From Odontocerum albicorne (Eukaryota; Arthropoda; Insecta; Trichoptera; Odontoceridae): 64,000 nucleotides of DNA. The stretch is taken from positions 35,049,199 to 35,113,198 of the forward strand of contig OX463849.1 in assembly GCA_949825065.1 (NCBI GenBank), in the 5' to 3' direction. Shown in pieces: positions 33,200 to 46,115 of the stretch. The notes under the pieces were generated by a model that saw only the letters and a list, made by a program, of their open reading frames with translations, ran no database searches and had not been told where the DNA came from. The first letter of the stretch is position 1. Each line of letters opens with the position of its first letter. The translations under genes were made by a program, and so were the position numbers.

Positions 33200-33600
33200 G
33201 AAATTAGATGATGAGTCAAGTCAAGAAGTAGGAAACTGCTATAAGAAGGAAGAAAGAAATTAAATAAGAAATAATCGATAGTGATTGAAATAAATGTAGT
33301 TCTTGCGTAAAATAATATTACAATGTTTAACGACGTACGAAATGATCGAATAAAAGAATAACTAACTCTTAAAGACAGACAGAAACTTGAGATGATTTGC
33401 CCACATTAAGAGAATTGGTAGCAGAAGACCAAACAAATATGTTTGTATGAAAATGAAGAGCGAGGAAAGAATGAAAGATGATCGTTGAATAAATTTTAAT
33501 CAAGAGGAAAGTACGAGAAACAGAAGAGCTAATGTGAGATGTGTGGATAAGAAAGAGGCAAAGGTTGTGCACATAGACGGAGGGGATTTTCTATATACCT
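33200..33600 (+). pseudogene. LINE C-terminus, degraded
   Basis: A reading near 33380 gives EMICPH-RIGSRRPNKYV, then MWIRKRQRLCT..GG at the tail. It aligns with copies at 8866 and 43715 but is heavily decayed. Confidence 0.55.
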
Positions 33601-34179
33601 TTTGACCTTTTAAAGAGATAATATAAAATCATTTTTTCCATAACTTATTGCATTACCTTCACAAAAGTAATCAGTGAATATGGAAGAAATCGTTTGTTTG
33701 AAAATAATGAACCCATATTCACTAGTGATTGTATGACATATCTAGTGTTTGTCTACCTTTACGAACTTGGATTGGGAGAAGATCAATTTAAATGGAAACG
33801 ATAAAAACCCTCTTAATTAATAATTTTATTTATTGCAGTATATCAAAGAGTTAGGACATTTAACATGCATAAAATACCATTCGCCTTGCGTGAACACTTC
33901 AGAGCCTCGCGTTTCAAGTAAAAAAACTGCAGTTGCGCATGAATTTTGATATTCTAGAACATTCACTAACGACGAGAAGCAGAAGTACACTTTCACTTAT
34001 TAATGTAAATAATTAAAATGCTTGTATACATTAAATGTTTACTTAAGTGATTGTGTACACTCGCTACTTATAGTAAACGTTATTTGACCATCCGCTTCCC
34101 CTCTTACATGTACATTAAAAGGTTTTACATTTTAGAATATTTTTGTATAAAAACATCATCATACTATCGTGTAGCTCAT
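33601..34179. other. non-coding, nothing recognised
   Basis: AT-rich; no gene recognised. Confidence 0.4.
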
Positions 34180-34395
34180 GACTGATCATCGTGACTCCAA
34201 TGATAGCCTCTGATGACTCCTATTCCATCCATCCTTACACTCCGCGGCTCGAAGGGCGGTTGTTAAAGATAGTTCAATTGCGTATCTCCCTTGGTCAGTC
34301 CAACGCATTGGGATTCTTCCTATTGTGCGCCATCCTTTCACGCCTCTAATAACCACAAACCTCTCCAAACTGTCTTCTTGCCACGAGCGACGTGA
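34180..34395 (-). pseudogene. LINE C-terminal fragment
   Basis: The minus frame reads MERFVVIRGVKGWRTIGRIP, MRWTDQGRYAIELSLTTALR, AAECKDGWNRS. This is the RRxxGRxPxRWxDQ tail with an AAExRxxW terminal helix. Upstream RT domains are missing. Confidence 0.65.
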
Positions 34396-35030
34396 TCAAA
34401 GAATCGGAGGACCCATCTAAGGCATATTGTCGCCAATCTCTCGATGATTCTCGAATAAAAATATGGACTTCTCGAAACACTGTTTTTTGCACATATCTTA
34501 TACCATTTTTTTGTACTATTTCTAAGAAAATTAAGTATTTATTAATATTTACATTAATTAAATCGTAAGTGATGTAAAAATTATAAAAAAAACTATTCGA
34601 AAATTCCTCACAAAATAATCGTTCTACTATATACAAGTTTCATTTATTTTATTTTAAGTTATTTATCCTATGTCACACGTATGTCTATTAATAAAGATTA
34701 GCAAATGTTCATCAGGGTAAAACACACAGTGAATGGCCAACGTTAATCTTCACTTGACGAAGGTATAGTACATTATTTATTTCACAATTGAGAAAAAAAC
34801 ACTCCACCGGGCGTTTTGTTGACAATATGACAATTAAATATTCACAGACCTTTGTGAATTAATGATGTGAGATAAACGCGGTGAATGTGTGTCGTCGGGG
34901 TATATTTTCAAAACGTTATTGGATACGTGATATATTATTTTTGGTTATTTCATATAATTAGGGGAGTAACATTTTAAAGCTTTTTTTTTGGAACTGAACA
35001 AATTATTTTAAAACTATGTAACAATGTGGT
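34396..35030. other. non-coding, nothing recognised
   Basis: AT-rich; a possible decayed upstream continuation of the LINE at 34400-34460. Confidence 0.35.
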
Positions 35031-35039
35031 TCTTTTAAA

Positions 35040-35275
35040 GAGGGAAAACGAGGTGTGAGGAGCTTTTAGTGTTCACATAGACATATGAGTCAATGACTGA
35101 TATAAACGTACAGCATGTGATGAGTTGTTGGACATGATTTTGATATACTTTAGTAATGTGTATGTGATAGCATGGGATTTAAGTATGTATCTACTCCTTA
35201 ATATGTAAATATTTCAACTGAGTATTTCAGTATATAGAACAAATACATGAAATTTGTGATTAAGAAATTATACCC
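35040..35275 (+). repeat. family F repeat, unexpanded copy
   Basis: Shares CATATGAGTCAATGACTGAT, GGGATTTAAGTATGTAT, ATTTCAACTGAGTATTTCAG and ATGAAATTTGTGATTAAGAA with 19870-20580. It has only one equivalent of the 36-bp unit. Confidence 0.7.
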
Positions 35276-35721
35276 CTACATCACAGGCCTTGCCTAATTC
35301 AATTGTTCTTTATATCAAGAAAATGAAGATTTTTTGTAATGTTGTATACTTGTATTTTTTGATCCGCCTTTCCATTAAAATTAAAAATTGAATAAAACTA
35401 CGTATTTATGGAAATAAATACAACTTTCAAAAAGAATAATATATTTTTTTAAATATGATGAAAATAAAAAATGTGAGTTTTACGAAAAACGTTAATCCAG
35501 AAACTTTAATTTATTATACTGATTTAATTTATTTTTTTACAAATACTTTAGGACACATCGTGCTGTAGAACCACCCACATTTTGTTTTTTGAGAGTATTA
35601 GGTATACTCGTATATGAGTTTTTTAATGAAATTATTATTAAATTATTCATATTTTTTCTGTATTATTTTCTGACATATAAAAAAATTATATATACAGTAT
35701 AAATGTTATGCAAACTATAGT

Positions 35722-35935
35722 CAACCTCCTTGACCTAGTTGGTAAAAGGATTGTCTTCCTACCTGGGTGATGCAGGCTCGATTCCCGTTGATACCCATTA
35801 AAAAAAAAGGATTTGTGTCTGATTTTTACTCAAGGCCTCTTTAACATGTTTCTGGATGGTTGAAAGATATTGTCATATAACAATAAGCCCGTCAAGTAGT
35901 ACTATTTATAATAGAAGTGTAACACAGTACAATAC
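35722..35935 (+). mobile_element. SINE-A copy, full-length-like
   Basis: CAACCTCCTTGACCTAGTTG (A box), CAGGCTCGATTCCC (B box), ACTCAAGGCCTCTTTAACAT, TTTCTGGATGGTTGAAAGAT and GAAGTGTAACACAGTACAAT. One of the most complete copies. Confidence 0.85.
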
Positions 35936-36051
35936 TTTTAAAAATGTAAGTAAATAACATTATTTTGTGTTCTAAATAATCTTTTAACTCATGCAAAAAT
36001 ATAAAAAAGTGTTTTTCTTTTTTTAGTAATATCATGTTCAATTGACAACTA

Positions 36052-36609
36052 TAAAAAGGGTGTTTCAAACTGAGCGGTTTTTTTAATAAATTTTTTTTAT
36101 TATTGAATAAAACACAACTTGCTTTGATTTAAAAATCTTTCTATTGGTCATTGAAGTATAATGTATGAAATTTAAACACAAAAACAATATCCGCCAAATG
36201 TCCACCTCTTGCAGCTGCACAGATGTCCACTCTTTTGTTAAAATTTTCAATGACATTTTGGCATAATTGCGGTTCTAACTCACCAATAACGCGAATAATT
36301 TCGTCCTTCAGTTCAGGAATTGATCGGAGGTCATTATTATAGACCTGACTTTTCATGTAACCCCAGAGAAAATAGTCCAACGGCGTCAGTCACATGCTCT
36401 TGTTGGCCAATTAACATCATCGTTTCCGGAGATTACAATACATAAAATAATTCAACAAGTTGAACGCGTTGTTGTACTGTATACGACTCCATTTTTATAA
36501 ATGTCATACATTACACTTTTCAAATGTCACAAGACCCAGGCAAGTTCGCAACGCCATCTGTGTTTTTTTTTCAAGAATTAAAAAACCGCTCAATTTGAAA
36601 GACCCTTTA
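36052..36609 (-). mobile_element. internally deleted mariner-like element
   Basis: Terminal inverted repeats lie at 36054-36083 (AAAAGGGTGTTTCAAACTGA then GCGGTTTTTT) and 36580-36608 (its inverse, AAAGGGTCTTTCAAATTGAG then CGG). TA occurs at both outer edges. On the minus strand the transposase start is intact (MESYTVQQRVQLVELFYV, ATG at 36490-36492) and runs after about 19 codons into a stop at the deletion junction. The C-terminal block follows, LDYFLWGYMKSQVYNN then GGHLADIVF. The middle two-thirds, including the catalytic D residues upstream of WPPRSCDLTP, is gone. It is not autonomous. Confidence 0.85.
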
Positions 36610-36982
36610 TTTACTTCATTTATACAATTAAAATACTTTTAACTTATAAAATAAAATTGAAATACTAAAACATGATATGTTAGAAAAAGTATAAAATTTT
36701 TATATGTCACAAAGATTAAGTAGCAGGGTCAAGTCAGGCATTACTCTATTTCGAAATATATCTTACAAAAGTTTACTAATATTAACGCCGTGGATTGATT
36801 TGAAGAGAGAAAACTTTGTGACCGCTCAACCAGCAAGTAGCACAACATATAACTCCTCATAAATAACTACTCCTGTAACTCCTGTCTGGTTGATTATAAA
36901 ATATAATCGTAAGACAATAAATCGATTGATTGAACCTTTGTCCAATGAAGTGCCAAATAACAACAAAAAATAAATTGTTTGT

Positions 36983-37155
36983 CAAAACTCACTGAACTAT
37001 TCACCGCAAACAAGTCATAGTCACCCTAAACATTTTCGCATTGCCTGAGGGTTTTCATTAAAACTAATGATTACTCGGTCCGGTGTCCATCGCTTATTTG
37101 ACCGGCGGACTGGCATTATAAATGATGCCTCCGATACGCAGTGAAAGCCCATTTC
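36983..37155. other. unique, less AT-rich block
   Basis: Contains GCATTGCCTGAGGGTTTTCA and TTATTTGACCGGCGGACTGG. No repeat match inside the window and no splice-flanked frame. A conserved element is possible. Confidence 0.25.
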
Positions 37156-37411
37156 GGACACGTATATTTCTAAAAAGCACTTGTCCAAACAAAATGCGCT
37201 TTATCCTTTTAGGGACAAGCGTAAACAACTGCAAAAGCTTTCAGATTAAATCGTTTCATAATGACTCATACTACCAAGTCAGAAATTATTATTCATACCT
37301 TAATCTTTAAAATCTTTTGAATAATGAAATCAAAGATCTCATTCAATTTATAAATTTATTTTTTAATCTTGTTCATCTTAAAATCCTCAGTTTTTTTTAT
37401 TTAAACAATTT

Positions 37412-37575
37412 GATTGACTTTTGTGACCTATTTGGTAAGACGTCTATGTCCTTACGCACTTTTTAAAAAAGGAATTCAGTTCGGTTTTCACTTGAGGCGT
37501 TTATTAACATCTTTCTAGTTAGCTAGAGGGGATTGTCACGTGGCAATAAATCCGACAGGTTGTACTGTATAAATG
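37412..37575 (+). mobile_element. SINE-A copy lacking the B box
   Basis: TTGTGACCTATTTGGTAAGA (A box), then a deletion straight to CACTTTTTAAAAAAGGAATT, followed by GGGGATTGTCACGTGGCAAT and AAATCCGACAGGTTGTACTG. Confidence 0.75.
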
Positions 37576-37584
37576 AATAACTGT

Positions 37585-37800
37585 AGGTTTGTTGATAGCA
37601 ACATAGTATGTACACATATAAATACATTCCGAAATCGCGCATTTACCTCAAGACAAACTGCAGAAAATACATTTAAGAGATAAGCTATCAAAAGCACTGG
37701 GCTCATCTCAAAACATCCCCATGAAACACCCCATCAATATTGAGTGAGCCCGGCCACGAGAACACCAGATGTTTTTCCAGCCCACAAAAGAGCAATGAAA
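37585..37800 (+). repeat. family E repeat
   Basis: GTTTGTTGATAGCAACATAG, ACTGCAGAAAATACATTTAA, AGCTATCAAAAGCACTGGGC and ACACCAGATGTTTTTCCAGC recur at 62005 and 62500. The start abuts a SINE-A end. Confidence 0.75.
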
Positions 37801-38294
37801 AACGAAAGTACAATACAAAATCGTGAATTTATTTAACTTGGATTATTACCCTGAGAATTCTGACAAAAATCATAACTCCACATTATTTTCAATCAAAGCA
37901 TTTATAACACATTCTCGTAGTTTTTTTTTGTTGTTATTTCTTCACGTGAATAGTATTTTTTAATTTATTTTAATTCAACATACAAAGGTACTTCTGGTAA
38001 CATATACCAGGTCGGTCGTAACTGGAAGTTGGGAGTGACTAACTTTGACAGTGTTAACTGATACAGAAAAAAAAACTCCTTCACCCTCCCCCTTTTCTAA
38101 GATATTCGAATTTGGTGGGATGCTGTAAGAGCTACCTTTAAAATACTTCGTAAATCATAAAGACATATCCTTTGTAAAGCTAAATCTTTGAGTGAAGTAT
38201 ATTTAGATTTTGCTTAAAAAATGATTGCACATACTCGTATTTCCAATACAAAAAATCTTAAAACTATGTCAGCATAAAAAATTTTGCTCTTTTG

Positions 38295-38755
38295 AGATAT
38301 GTTGAAAGGAGAGATGTGCATGCCTTTCTATTCATTCTAGAGCGTTCGCCTCGTCCACATTCATAAATCTCGTCATACATGATCTCTTGTTTATTATGCT
38401 CCTTACATTTCTCTCGATTAAAATTTCTCGAATTTATCTCAATTTACTCTTTTTTCCGTATACCTCTTCCTCGCTCTTAATTTATTACTGACAACCTATA
38501 ATATTTGTCTCGAAAATCTTTCACTACCCATTTTCTCAATGCGGTTAAGATGTCTCAAAATTCATTTCATAGTTCTGCTCACAACATCCATCGTTAACAA
38601 ACACTTACCCTTTGCCTGTTAATTTCTTACTCTATCAAACGTTTTAATACTAGATATGCTAAGCTAGGCACATATTTCTACCGCACTTTTCTGCTCTTAT
38701 CACTTATTTCAATGCCCAGGCTCTGCTTCCATATATAAAGGTTGGCATTAGCCCA
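38295..38755 (-). pseudogene. LINE C-terminus, degraded
   Basis: On the minus strand the tail WxxRNERHAH precedes MNVDEAN (CTCGTCCACATTCATAAAT), then RSNLEKFxREKC, RKRYTEKR, an HLNRIEKMGS-like block near 38540 and SLGIEISDK-like remnants near 38710. Same element family as 8866. Confidence 0.6.
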
Positions 38756-38759
38756 CCGC

Positions 38760-40205
38760 AGGGAAGAATTATTTCCGAGAATTAAGGATTGATTTAACAA
38801 AAAAGAAACACTACTTAGTGTCCCATTGAACTTTTTACCTTAAATAATTTAAACAATACGCAGTTATAATAAAAATTAAGCTACAGAAATATTCAAACTA
38901 ATTTTATTTTAATTTGAAATAAAATAATGAAAAAAAGGGTGATAATCAATAAAGCAAACATAAAGTATGATAAATCAGAGGAATAAACACGAGATATCCC
39001 TATTAACAACCCTAAAGAATGTTAAACAATTTGAATGCTTTTAAGTGTGAAGCTTTGAAATTAAATTATGAATGATAGTGGCAAAATAATTTTGCATTGT
39101 AACGGACTATCAGCAAAAACACCCTTAACTTTATATTAACATTACCGGTTTTGGTATTATTTCTACCCTTGTCCAATTTTAATGTGATTATAACGATGGG
39201 TGTGAAATCTCCAAATAATTAATGATGTAAATGTTAAAGGGTTTACATTTAATTATCCGCTTTCTTTCACAAGTCGGTGCTAAGTAAACAACGTATTTAT
39301 TATTTTCAATCCTTCCATCATATGTGCAAAAAAAGTGTAATCACTCTGCAATATCAAGTAACGAAGAGAATAATTGGTTGACTAAATGATACTCAATGTA
39401 AAAGAAAACATTCCCGAATATGACATTTTGTCATCCCCCAGAGAATGAAGGATATAACGCCTTAGAAACGTTGAGCGTCATTTCAACGCGGCAGCAGCTT
39501 CGAGTTTTTTTAAAACTAGTGGAAAACAGCTGGGAAATTCTTTGAACATATCTGGTTTCCAACTCGGTTATAAACAAATATACACAATGATCTTAAAGTT
39601 GACAGACCTGTTTTTTCCCTATATTATGAAGACTATTTTACAATTCATGATTTTCTTCTTATCGAGGGATAAATAGCCTTTTGGAGGTTGACGTCCATTA
39701 TGACAATCTTGAACTTCGTTACTGTAGCCTGAAAAAACTTAGTAAAACTTCACCCAAACCACTCCCGCAAGATATTAGGTTAAGAGACAAAGCTCTTTTT
39801 TACCCGGGATGATCTTTTACAAAAAAGTATCTCCAATTTGCGAACATTTACAGCTTGCCATTCATAGTACTTATTCATATATGTTACGAGTAGATAAATA
39901 TTTCCATATTTGTGAAAATATATATCTCTCCAAGGAATCTTAAGAATATATATCTATATATCCACATATCAAAACCATTATTCTACATTATGTAGTCTCG
40001 TTCAGTGTTAACACCTCCATTCCATTGAGAAGATATAACATCAAAAAATACTCGATTTACAATTAAAGTGTTTACACTCCGCACTGTATTTTTTTTTCGG
40101 CAGAATGACTTTTTTATAATTATGTAAGATTTTTTAAATTTTTAAACGTCCAAGACAATAAAAACTGAAAACATTTTGATTTATACATGTATATACTATA
40201 TTAAC
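38760..40205. other. presumed intron; unique block at 39400-39540
   Basis: Downstream intron of the 40210 exon if that gene is read on the minus strand. Mostly AT-rich. Bases 39400-39540 hold denser unique sequence (GAACGCCT-like, ACGTTGAGCGTCATTTCAAC, CAGCTGGGAAATTC) that could be regulatory. Confidence 0.3.
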
Positions 40206-40209
40206 TTAC

Positions 40210-40325
40210 CTTTGATGACTTGCCCCAATCGTCTGCCAGATATCTCAGCTCTCTGCCTAACTCGCACCAGTCCACTTGTCCCGCTTGCTCGCACACACTC
40301 AGCCATTTGCTGTTGCCACTTTCAG
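40210..40325 (-). CDS. internal coding exon of an unidentified gene
   Basis: On the minus strand a 116-nt exon is bounded by an excellent acceptor (TTTTTCTCTTTTTTCAG before 40325) and a consensus donor (AAG/GTAAGTTA at 40210/40209). Only one of the three forward frames is open. Two leading bases complete a split codon, then 38 codons read ESGNSKWLSVCEQAGQVDWC and ELGRELRYLADDWGKSSK, ending in phase 0. The codon use and GC content exceed the surroundings. The segment is mostly hydrophilic and probably helical, with two cysteines and three tryptophans; the DWxELxREL pattern vaguely resembles a death-domain helix, but I do not assign a family. No neighbouring exon was recognised, so its introns are long. 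Confidence 0.78.
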
Positions 40326-40514
40326 CTGAAAAAAGAGAAAAATTAATTTTAGATTTATTATTATCAAAACTATATGAACACGAAATAATTTAAAAAATAA
40401 TTATTAATGTAAATAGAACATATTTCTACTCATTACATTTATTATTTATGTTGTTCTTCGTCAATAGTATAAAAGTTCCTTTCTTTCATTCCGTTATTCT
40501 TTAATTTTACATAC

Positions 40515-40960
40515 ATACATATCATCACGCCGTGTCCCTTGCGGGACAGGCAGAGAGAACAGATCTCCAAACTTTTTTTATCTAAGTACACAACCTTTGC
40601 CTCCTCCACATTTATACATATCGTCATGCACAATCTTCTATTATTTATACTTCACACTTGAACTTCTTTCAAAATCTGGCCCATTTGATCCTGTCACGTT
40701 TTCCTTGGTCTACCTCTTCCACTTACACCTTGAACTTCTGACTTGTATATTCGCTTAGTCATTCTTTCATGACTCATTCTCTTCACATATCCAAATCATC
40801 TTAAAATCCCTTAAAACTTAAAACATCAATTTTATTCATGCATTCATTTCTTATGTCTTAATTCTGCCTTCTTTCAAACATTGACACTCCACATTTTTTT
40901 CTATGTGCACGCACTCCACAGAATTCATCTTATTCTTTACTTTAACTTGTAATTTTTCTT
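40515..40960 (-). pseudogene. LINE C-terminus inside presumed intron
   Basis: The minus strand begins with WRSVLSACPARDTA (CCGTGTCCCTTGCGGGACAG), then MYKCGGGKGCVLR, KWKRGRPRKT-like remnants near 40715, an LRWFGYVKRM-like block near 40790 and RAHRKKCGVSMF-like remnants. It lies just upstream of the 40210 exon in gene orientation. Confidence 0.7.
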
Positions 40961-41024
40961 ACACTTCTAAAAAAATATTTTTCCATAACTATATTTTTGT
41001 TTTTTATGTGTATAACTTAATTTT

Positions 41025-41270
41025 TTATAACCTGTCAGCCAAAAATTGTCACAGGCGTGTAATTTTTGTCTAGTTGGTTAAAAAGATGGTTTACATAAGA
41101 CAATGAACCCAGTGATGGCTTTCATAAGACAATGAACCCAGTGATGGCTTGCATAAGACAATGAACCCAGTGATGGCTTACATAAGACAATGAACCCAGT
41201 GATGGCTTACATAAGACAATGAACCCAGTGATTGTACCTTAGAACGATGGAGTACCAAATAAATAAAGAC
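41025..41270 (+). mobile_element. SINE-A tail fragment expanded by a minisatellite
   Basis: TTTTTGTCTAGTTGGTTAAA leads into the tail ACATAAGACAATGAACCCAG, which is then tandemly repeated before the normal end TGATTGTACC. Confidence 0.65.
41084..41232 (+). repeat. 29-bp minisatellite, 5 copies, inside a SINE-A tail
   Basis: The unit is GATGGCTTACATAAGACAAT then GAACCCAGT. The copies are nearly identical, differing at the base after GGCTT. It corresponds to the GATTGCCACATGGCAATAAG part of the SINE tail. Confidence 0.95.
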
Positions 41271-42629
41271 AGTAAATTCTTTCATTTAAAAGTGTTAAAC
41301 CATCAAAAGATTTTGGGCTTTTTATTGTTTTAAAGGAAAATAAATAATTAAAAAAAATATATTTTTTAGTTGCGTCACTATTGTAAGAATTTATATTTGG
41401 GAATAAATAAATACATACTTATGAGTGTATTATAAAAAAAAGAAAATATTAAATTCAGTTATAACGTCAATGAAGTGATTATTTTCAGGAATTATTTTTA
41501 TACGCTAAATGCTTAATAAGTGAGAAATAAAAAATACATCATTTTTTCAACGAAACTATCTTTACTGTGATTAATGTTATATAAAAAAGTATCAATTATA
41601 TTATTACATTTCACGTGTATCAACTTTAAATTACATTATTTTTTAAACTGAACAATGTTGTCTACTATGATAAAATTTTATTTCTTTTACTAATTCTTTA
41701 CAGTGTTATTAATTGATTACCGTAACTGAATGAAACTGAAATTACAGAACTCTTCAGTAATTCAAATTATCAAAGTTAAAAATATTTGGGTTATTGAAGC
41801 CCTATAATTTTCACGAAATTGATATTATTTTATTTATATCAAGTTGAGCCCTTATGCCTGACTCATATATTAATTATTCTATTCGACAGTAAAAATGAGA
41901 AAGAAGACAAACAACCGCAAACACAAAACAAAAAGTTCAAAAAAGTCAATTACACATATCCGGACTTCGTTCAGAGGGGTAAGTAGATATTTCCACCCGG
42001 GGTTTGACCATTTTAAAAAGCAAACGATAATTGAAGCCGTGACAATGGGCGTTGGGCGAACATCAGAAGTGTTAATACCGTGAGGGTGATATCAGGCACA
42101 CAGATAGACAGAAGAGATAAACCTGCCTTAATTACACAGTGACAGGCATTCGCGCGAGAAATTGCTGGCAAAATTGCAATTCTATTACGCAGACAAGTAT
42201 TCTAAAAGAAAGTCAAATTGTCAAAAGTGTAAAACTGAATACATGAAAGTGAAAACCGAAAGTTAATTCAATATTATTTTGCTGTGTAGTGTCTTCAAAA
42301 TATTGAGCTAAGCTGAACGGGGACTTGAGCTTAAGCCGAATGAGGAGTGCACCTCCATTCATTTCTGCGTTCCTCGTGTTTCGTATTGAAAACAAAGGTG
42401 GCAGATTGAGATGAATCAAAATTAATAATTAAGGGTTTTTCTAATAACAAGGCTCTCTCTCTTTCTCCCTCTTTAGATATGAATCCTAAGAAAATTGAAT
42501 AAAAAAATATAATTGGACACTTATGTTAGATTTTTCGTAACATACCATTTTAGCAGAATGGTTCTTATGGGAAGAGATGATGATGGTTGTTGATAAATAA
42601 ATAAACTCGTTAAATCGCAATGCGGAAAG
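41271..42629. other. non-coding; unique blocks at 41890-42190
   Basis: No gene recognised. 41890-42190 is denser and unique (CACCCGGGGTTTGACC, TGACAGGCATTCGCGCGAGA) and could be conserved sequence. No splice sites frame its open reading frame convincingly. Confidence 0.3.
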
Positions 42630-42960
42630 AGAGCGTGTTTATTTTTATAGTAACGTAGGTATTTATATCTTTTTGGAATGTGCGCGAGAGTGCGCTCGCG
42701 ATATGTTTACGTCTCGCTTCTGTGAATGCAGAAACGGTTATTGTCGTATGTAGGTATTCATCTAAATACGGAACTGGTGAGATAGCTGTGGTGCGTTCTC
42801 TCTCTCTCTGGCGTGTGGTGCGGTCGCTCGGCCGGCGTCAATGGCCGGTATGTGACCTTCGGACTGTTTACTATAATTTATCGAGGAATCCGAAGGTCGT
42901 TTCATCGGTCATTGACCGTATGTATGCGACAATATTCCGCGACGACCGCCACACCATCAA
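42630..42960. promoter_or_regulatory. CpG-rich block, possible promoter or 5' exon
   Basis: The most CpG-rich stretch of the window: GTGCGCGAGAGTGCGCTCGC, a CTCTCTCTCTCTGG (GAGA-type) tract, GGTCGCTCGGCCGGCGTCAA and TCCGCGACGACCGCC. An upstream TATTTATATC precedes it on the plus strand. A 115-codon frame crosses it but has no recognisable domain. Donor-like CTG/GTGAGAT occurs near 42777 on the plus strand. It lies upstream of the 40210 exon on the minus strand, so an alternative start for that gene is one possibility. All of this is inference. Confidence 0.3.
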
Positions 42961-43089
42961 TATATCTTTCATTAGAGTAATTGTTCTTATTTATTTATAT
43001 GGCAACATAAGAACAAGACTTATTTGAAAGGAATACTTCAGTAATTGATTTGTTTTATAATATGACTCTTTCGTTATTTACAGTACAAT

Positions 43090-43225
43090 TGCCATGTTTC
43101 AATCCCTACCAACAAACCAAAAATGTATTAAATAAACCTTAAGTGAAAATTAGACTAGTACTCATTAAAAAAAAATATGGGTACCAAAGGGGAATCGTAA
43201 ACGCAACCCTCAAGCTAGAAAACAT
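43090..43225 (-). mobile_element. SINE-A copy, minus strand
   Basis: The minus strand reads CTTGAGGGTTGCGTTTACGA then TTCCCCTTTGGTACCCATAT, then TTTTCACTTAAGGTTTATTT and TTTTGGTTTGTTGGTAGGGA. Confidence 0.7.
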
Positions 43226-43714
43226 ATGTTGAACCAACCTAGTCACGAAGAAAGTTAGGAAAAACTTTTTGAGAATCTAATAAAATTCATATCTACTGTG
43301 GTTCAATTAATACAAGTCATATAAAATATCCTCCTATAGACATAACTAATCAATTCAAACAGAAACTTTCAAAATACCAAAATGATATAAATTTAAATGT
43401 CAACAGGTTGATAAAGCATTTATGTTAGAAAATTCGGGCTTAAATTTAAAAATAATTGGATTTTTTTGTTATGTTTAGAAAACTTCCTACAAAGATATTG
43501 ACAAATATCATAACGATTAATAATATAACATTTTTTCCTACCTGACTTTATCAAATCTCCTATCTGCATTTTGCATGAAAATACAAAAAGGCTTAGAGCT
43601 TTGGATCATAGCAACTCATACGATCGATCTACCGTAACAAAAAACATCATAATTTGCTTGTTTAACTATTGAGAACTTTCTTTATATTCTATTTATTTGA
43701 CACATCATTGTAAT

Positions 43715-44165
43715 AGTATCAACCTTGCTGTATGGAAGCGAAGCCTAGATATTTAAAGGGAATAATAAGAGTAGAATAAATGTAATAGAAATGCGCGCTT
43801 TACGTAAAATATTACAATATTTGATAGAGTAAGAAATAATCAGATAAAGAATAACTTTTTGATAGAAATTAATGTTATAAGTAGAATTGTGAAAGAAATC
43901 TGTGGAGATTGTTTGGCCACATTGGGAGAATGAGTTATGAAACAAGTATAAATATACGTCTCAAATAAAAGAAGAAAGAGTAAGTGACATACCGAGGAAA
44001 GAGGGAAAAGAGATATTTGAACTGAGGAAAAGGTAAGAAGTATGAGAAACTGGATAGCATGTATGACGATATGTATGAATATAGACGAGACGATAGCTGT
44101 GTGTGTATAGATAGAAAGGCGTGGAGATCTGTCTGTATCAGGTATGCATGTATATATGACATTGC
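43715..44165 (+). pseudogene. LINE C-terminus, degraded
   Basis: LLYGSEA (CTTGCTGTATGGAAGCGAAG), then NVIEMRALRKIL, NRIVKEICGDCLATLGE near 43880, VSDIPRKEGKEIFELRKR near 43985, and MTICMNIDETIAVCID then RKAWRSVC at the tail. It covers the whole post-RT tail but with stops. This copy shows the unexpanded form of the 25-bp array at 9165. Confidence 0.75.
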
Positions 44166-45944
<1,779 letters not shown>

Positions 45945-46115
45945 ATACAATCTGGCAGGTTCATTGCCATGTGGCAATATCTTCCAACAAAGCAGAAAAA
46001 CATGTCGAGTCATTAAGTGAAAAGTATACTGGAAAAATTTTTAAAAAATACCAACGGAAAGTGAACCCGTAACCCTCGAGCTAGAAGGCGTCTTATCAGC
46101 ACCTTTTAGTGGCTT
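45945..46115 (-). mobile_element. SINE-A copy, minus strand
   Basis: On the plus strand: CTGGCAGGTTCATTGCCATG, TGGCAATATCTTCCAAC, AAAAAATACCAACGGAAAGT, GAACCCGTAACCCTCGAGCT and AAGGCGTCTTATC. All are the reverse complement of SINE-A parts in order. Confidence 0.8.

Noticed and set aside
42680..43027. 115-codon plus-strand ORF as a gene
   Set aside because: No recognisable domain; the frame seems to follow from CpG-rich composition. Kept only as a possible promoter or 5' exon.
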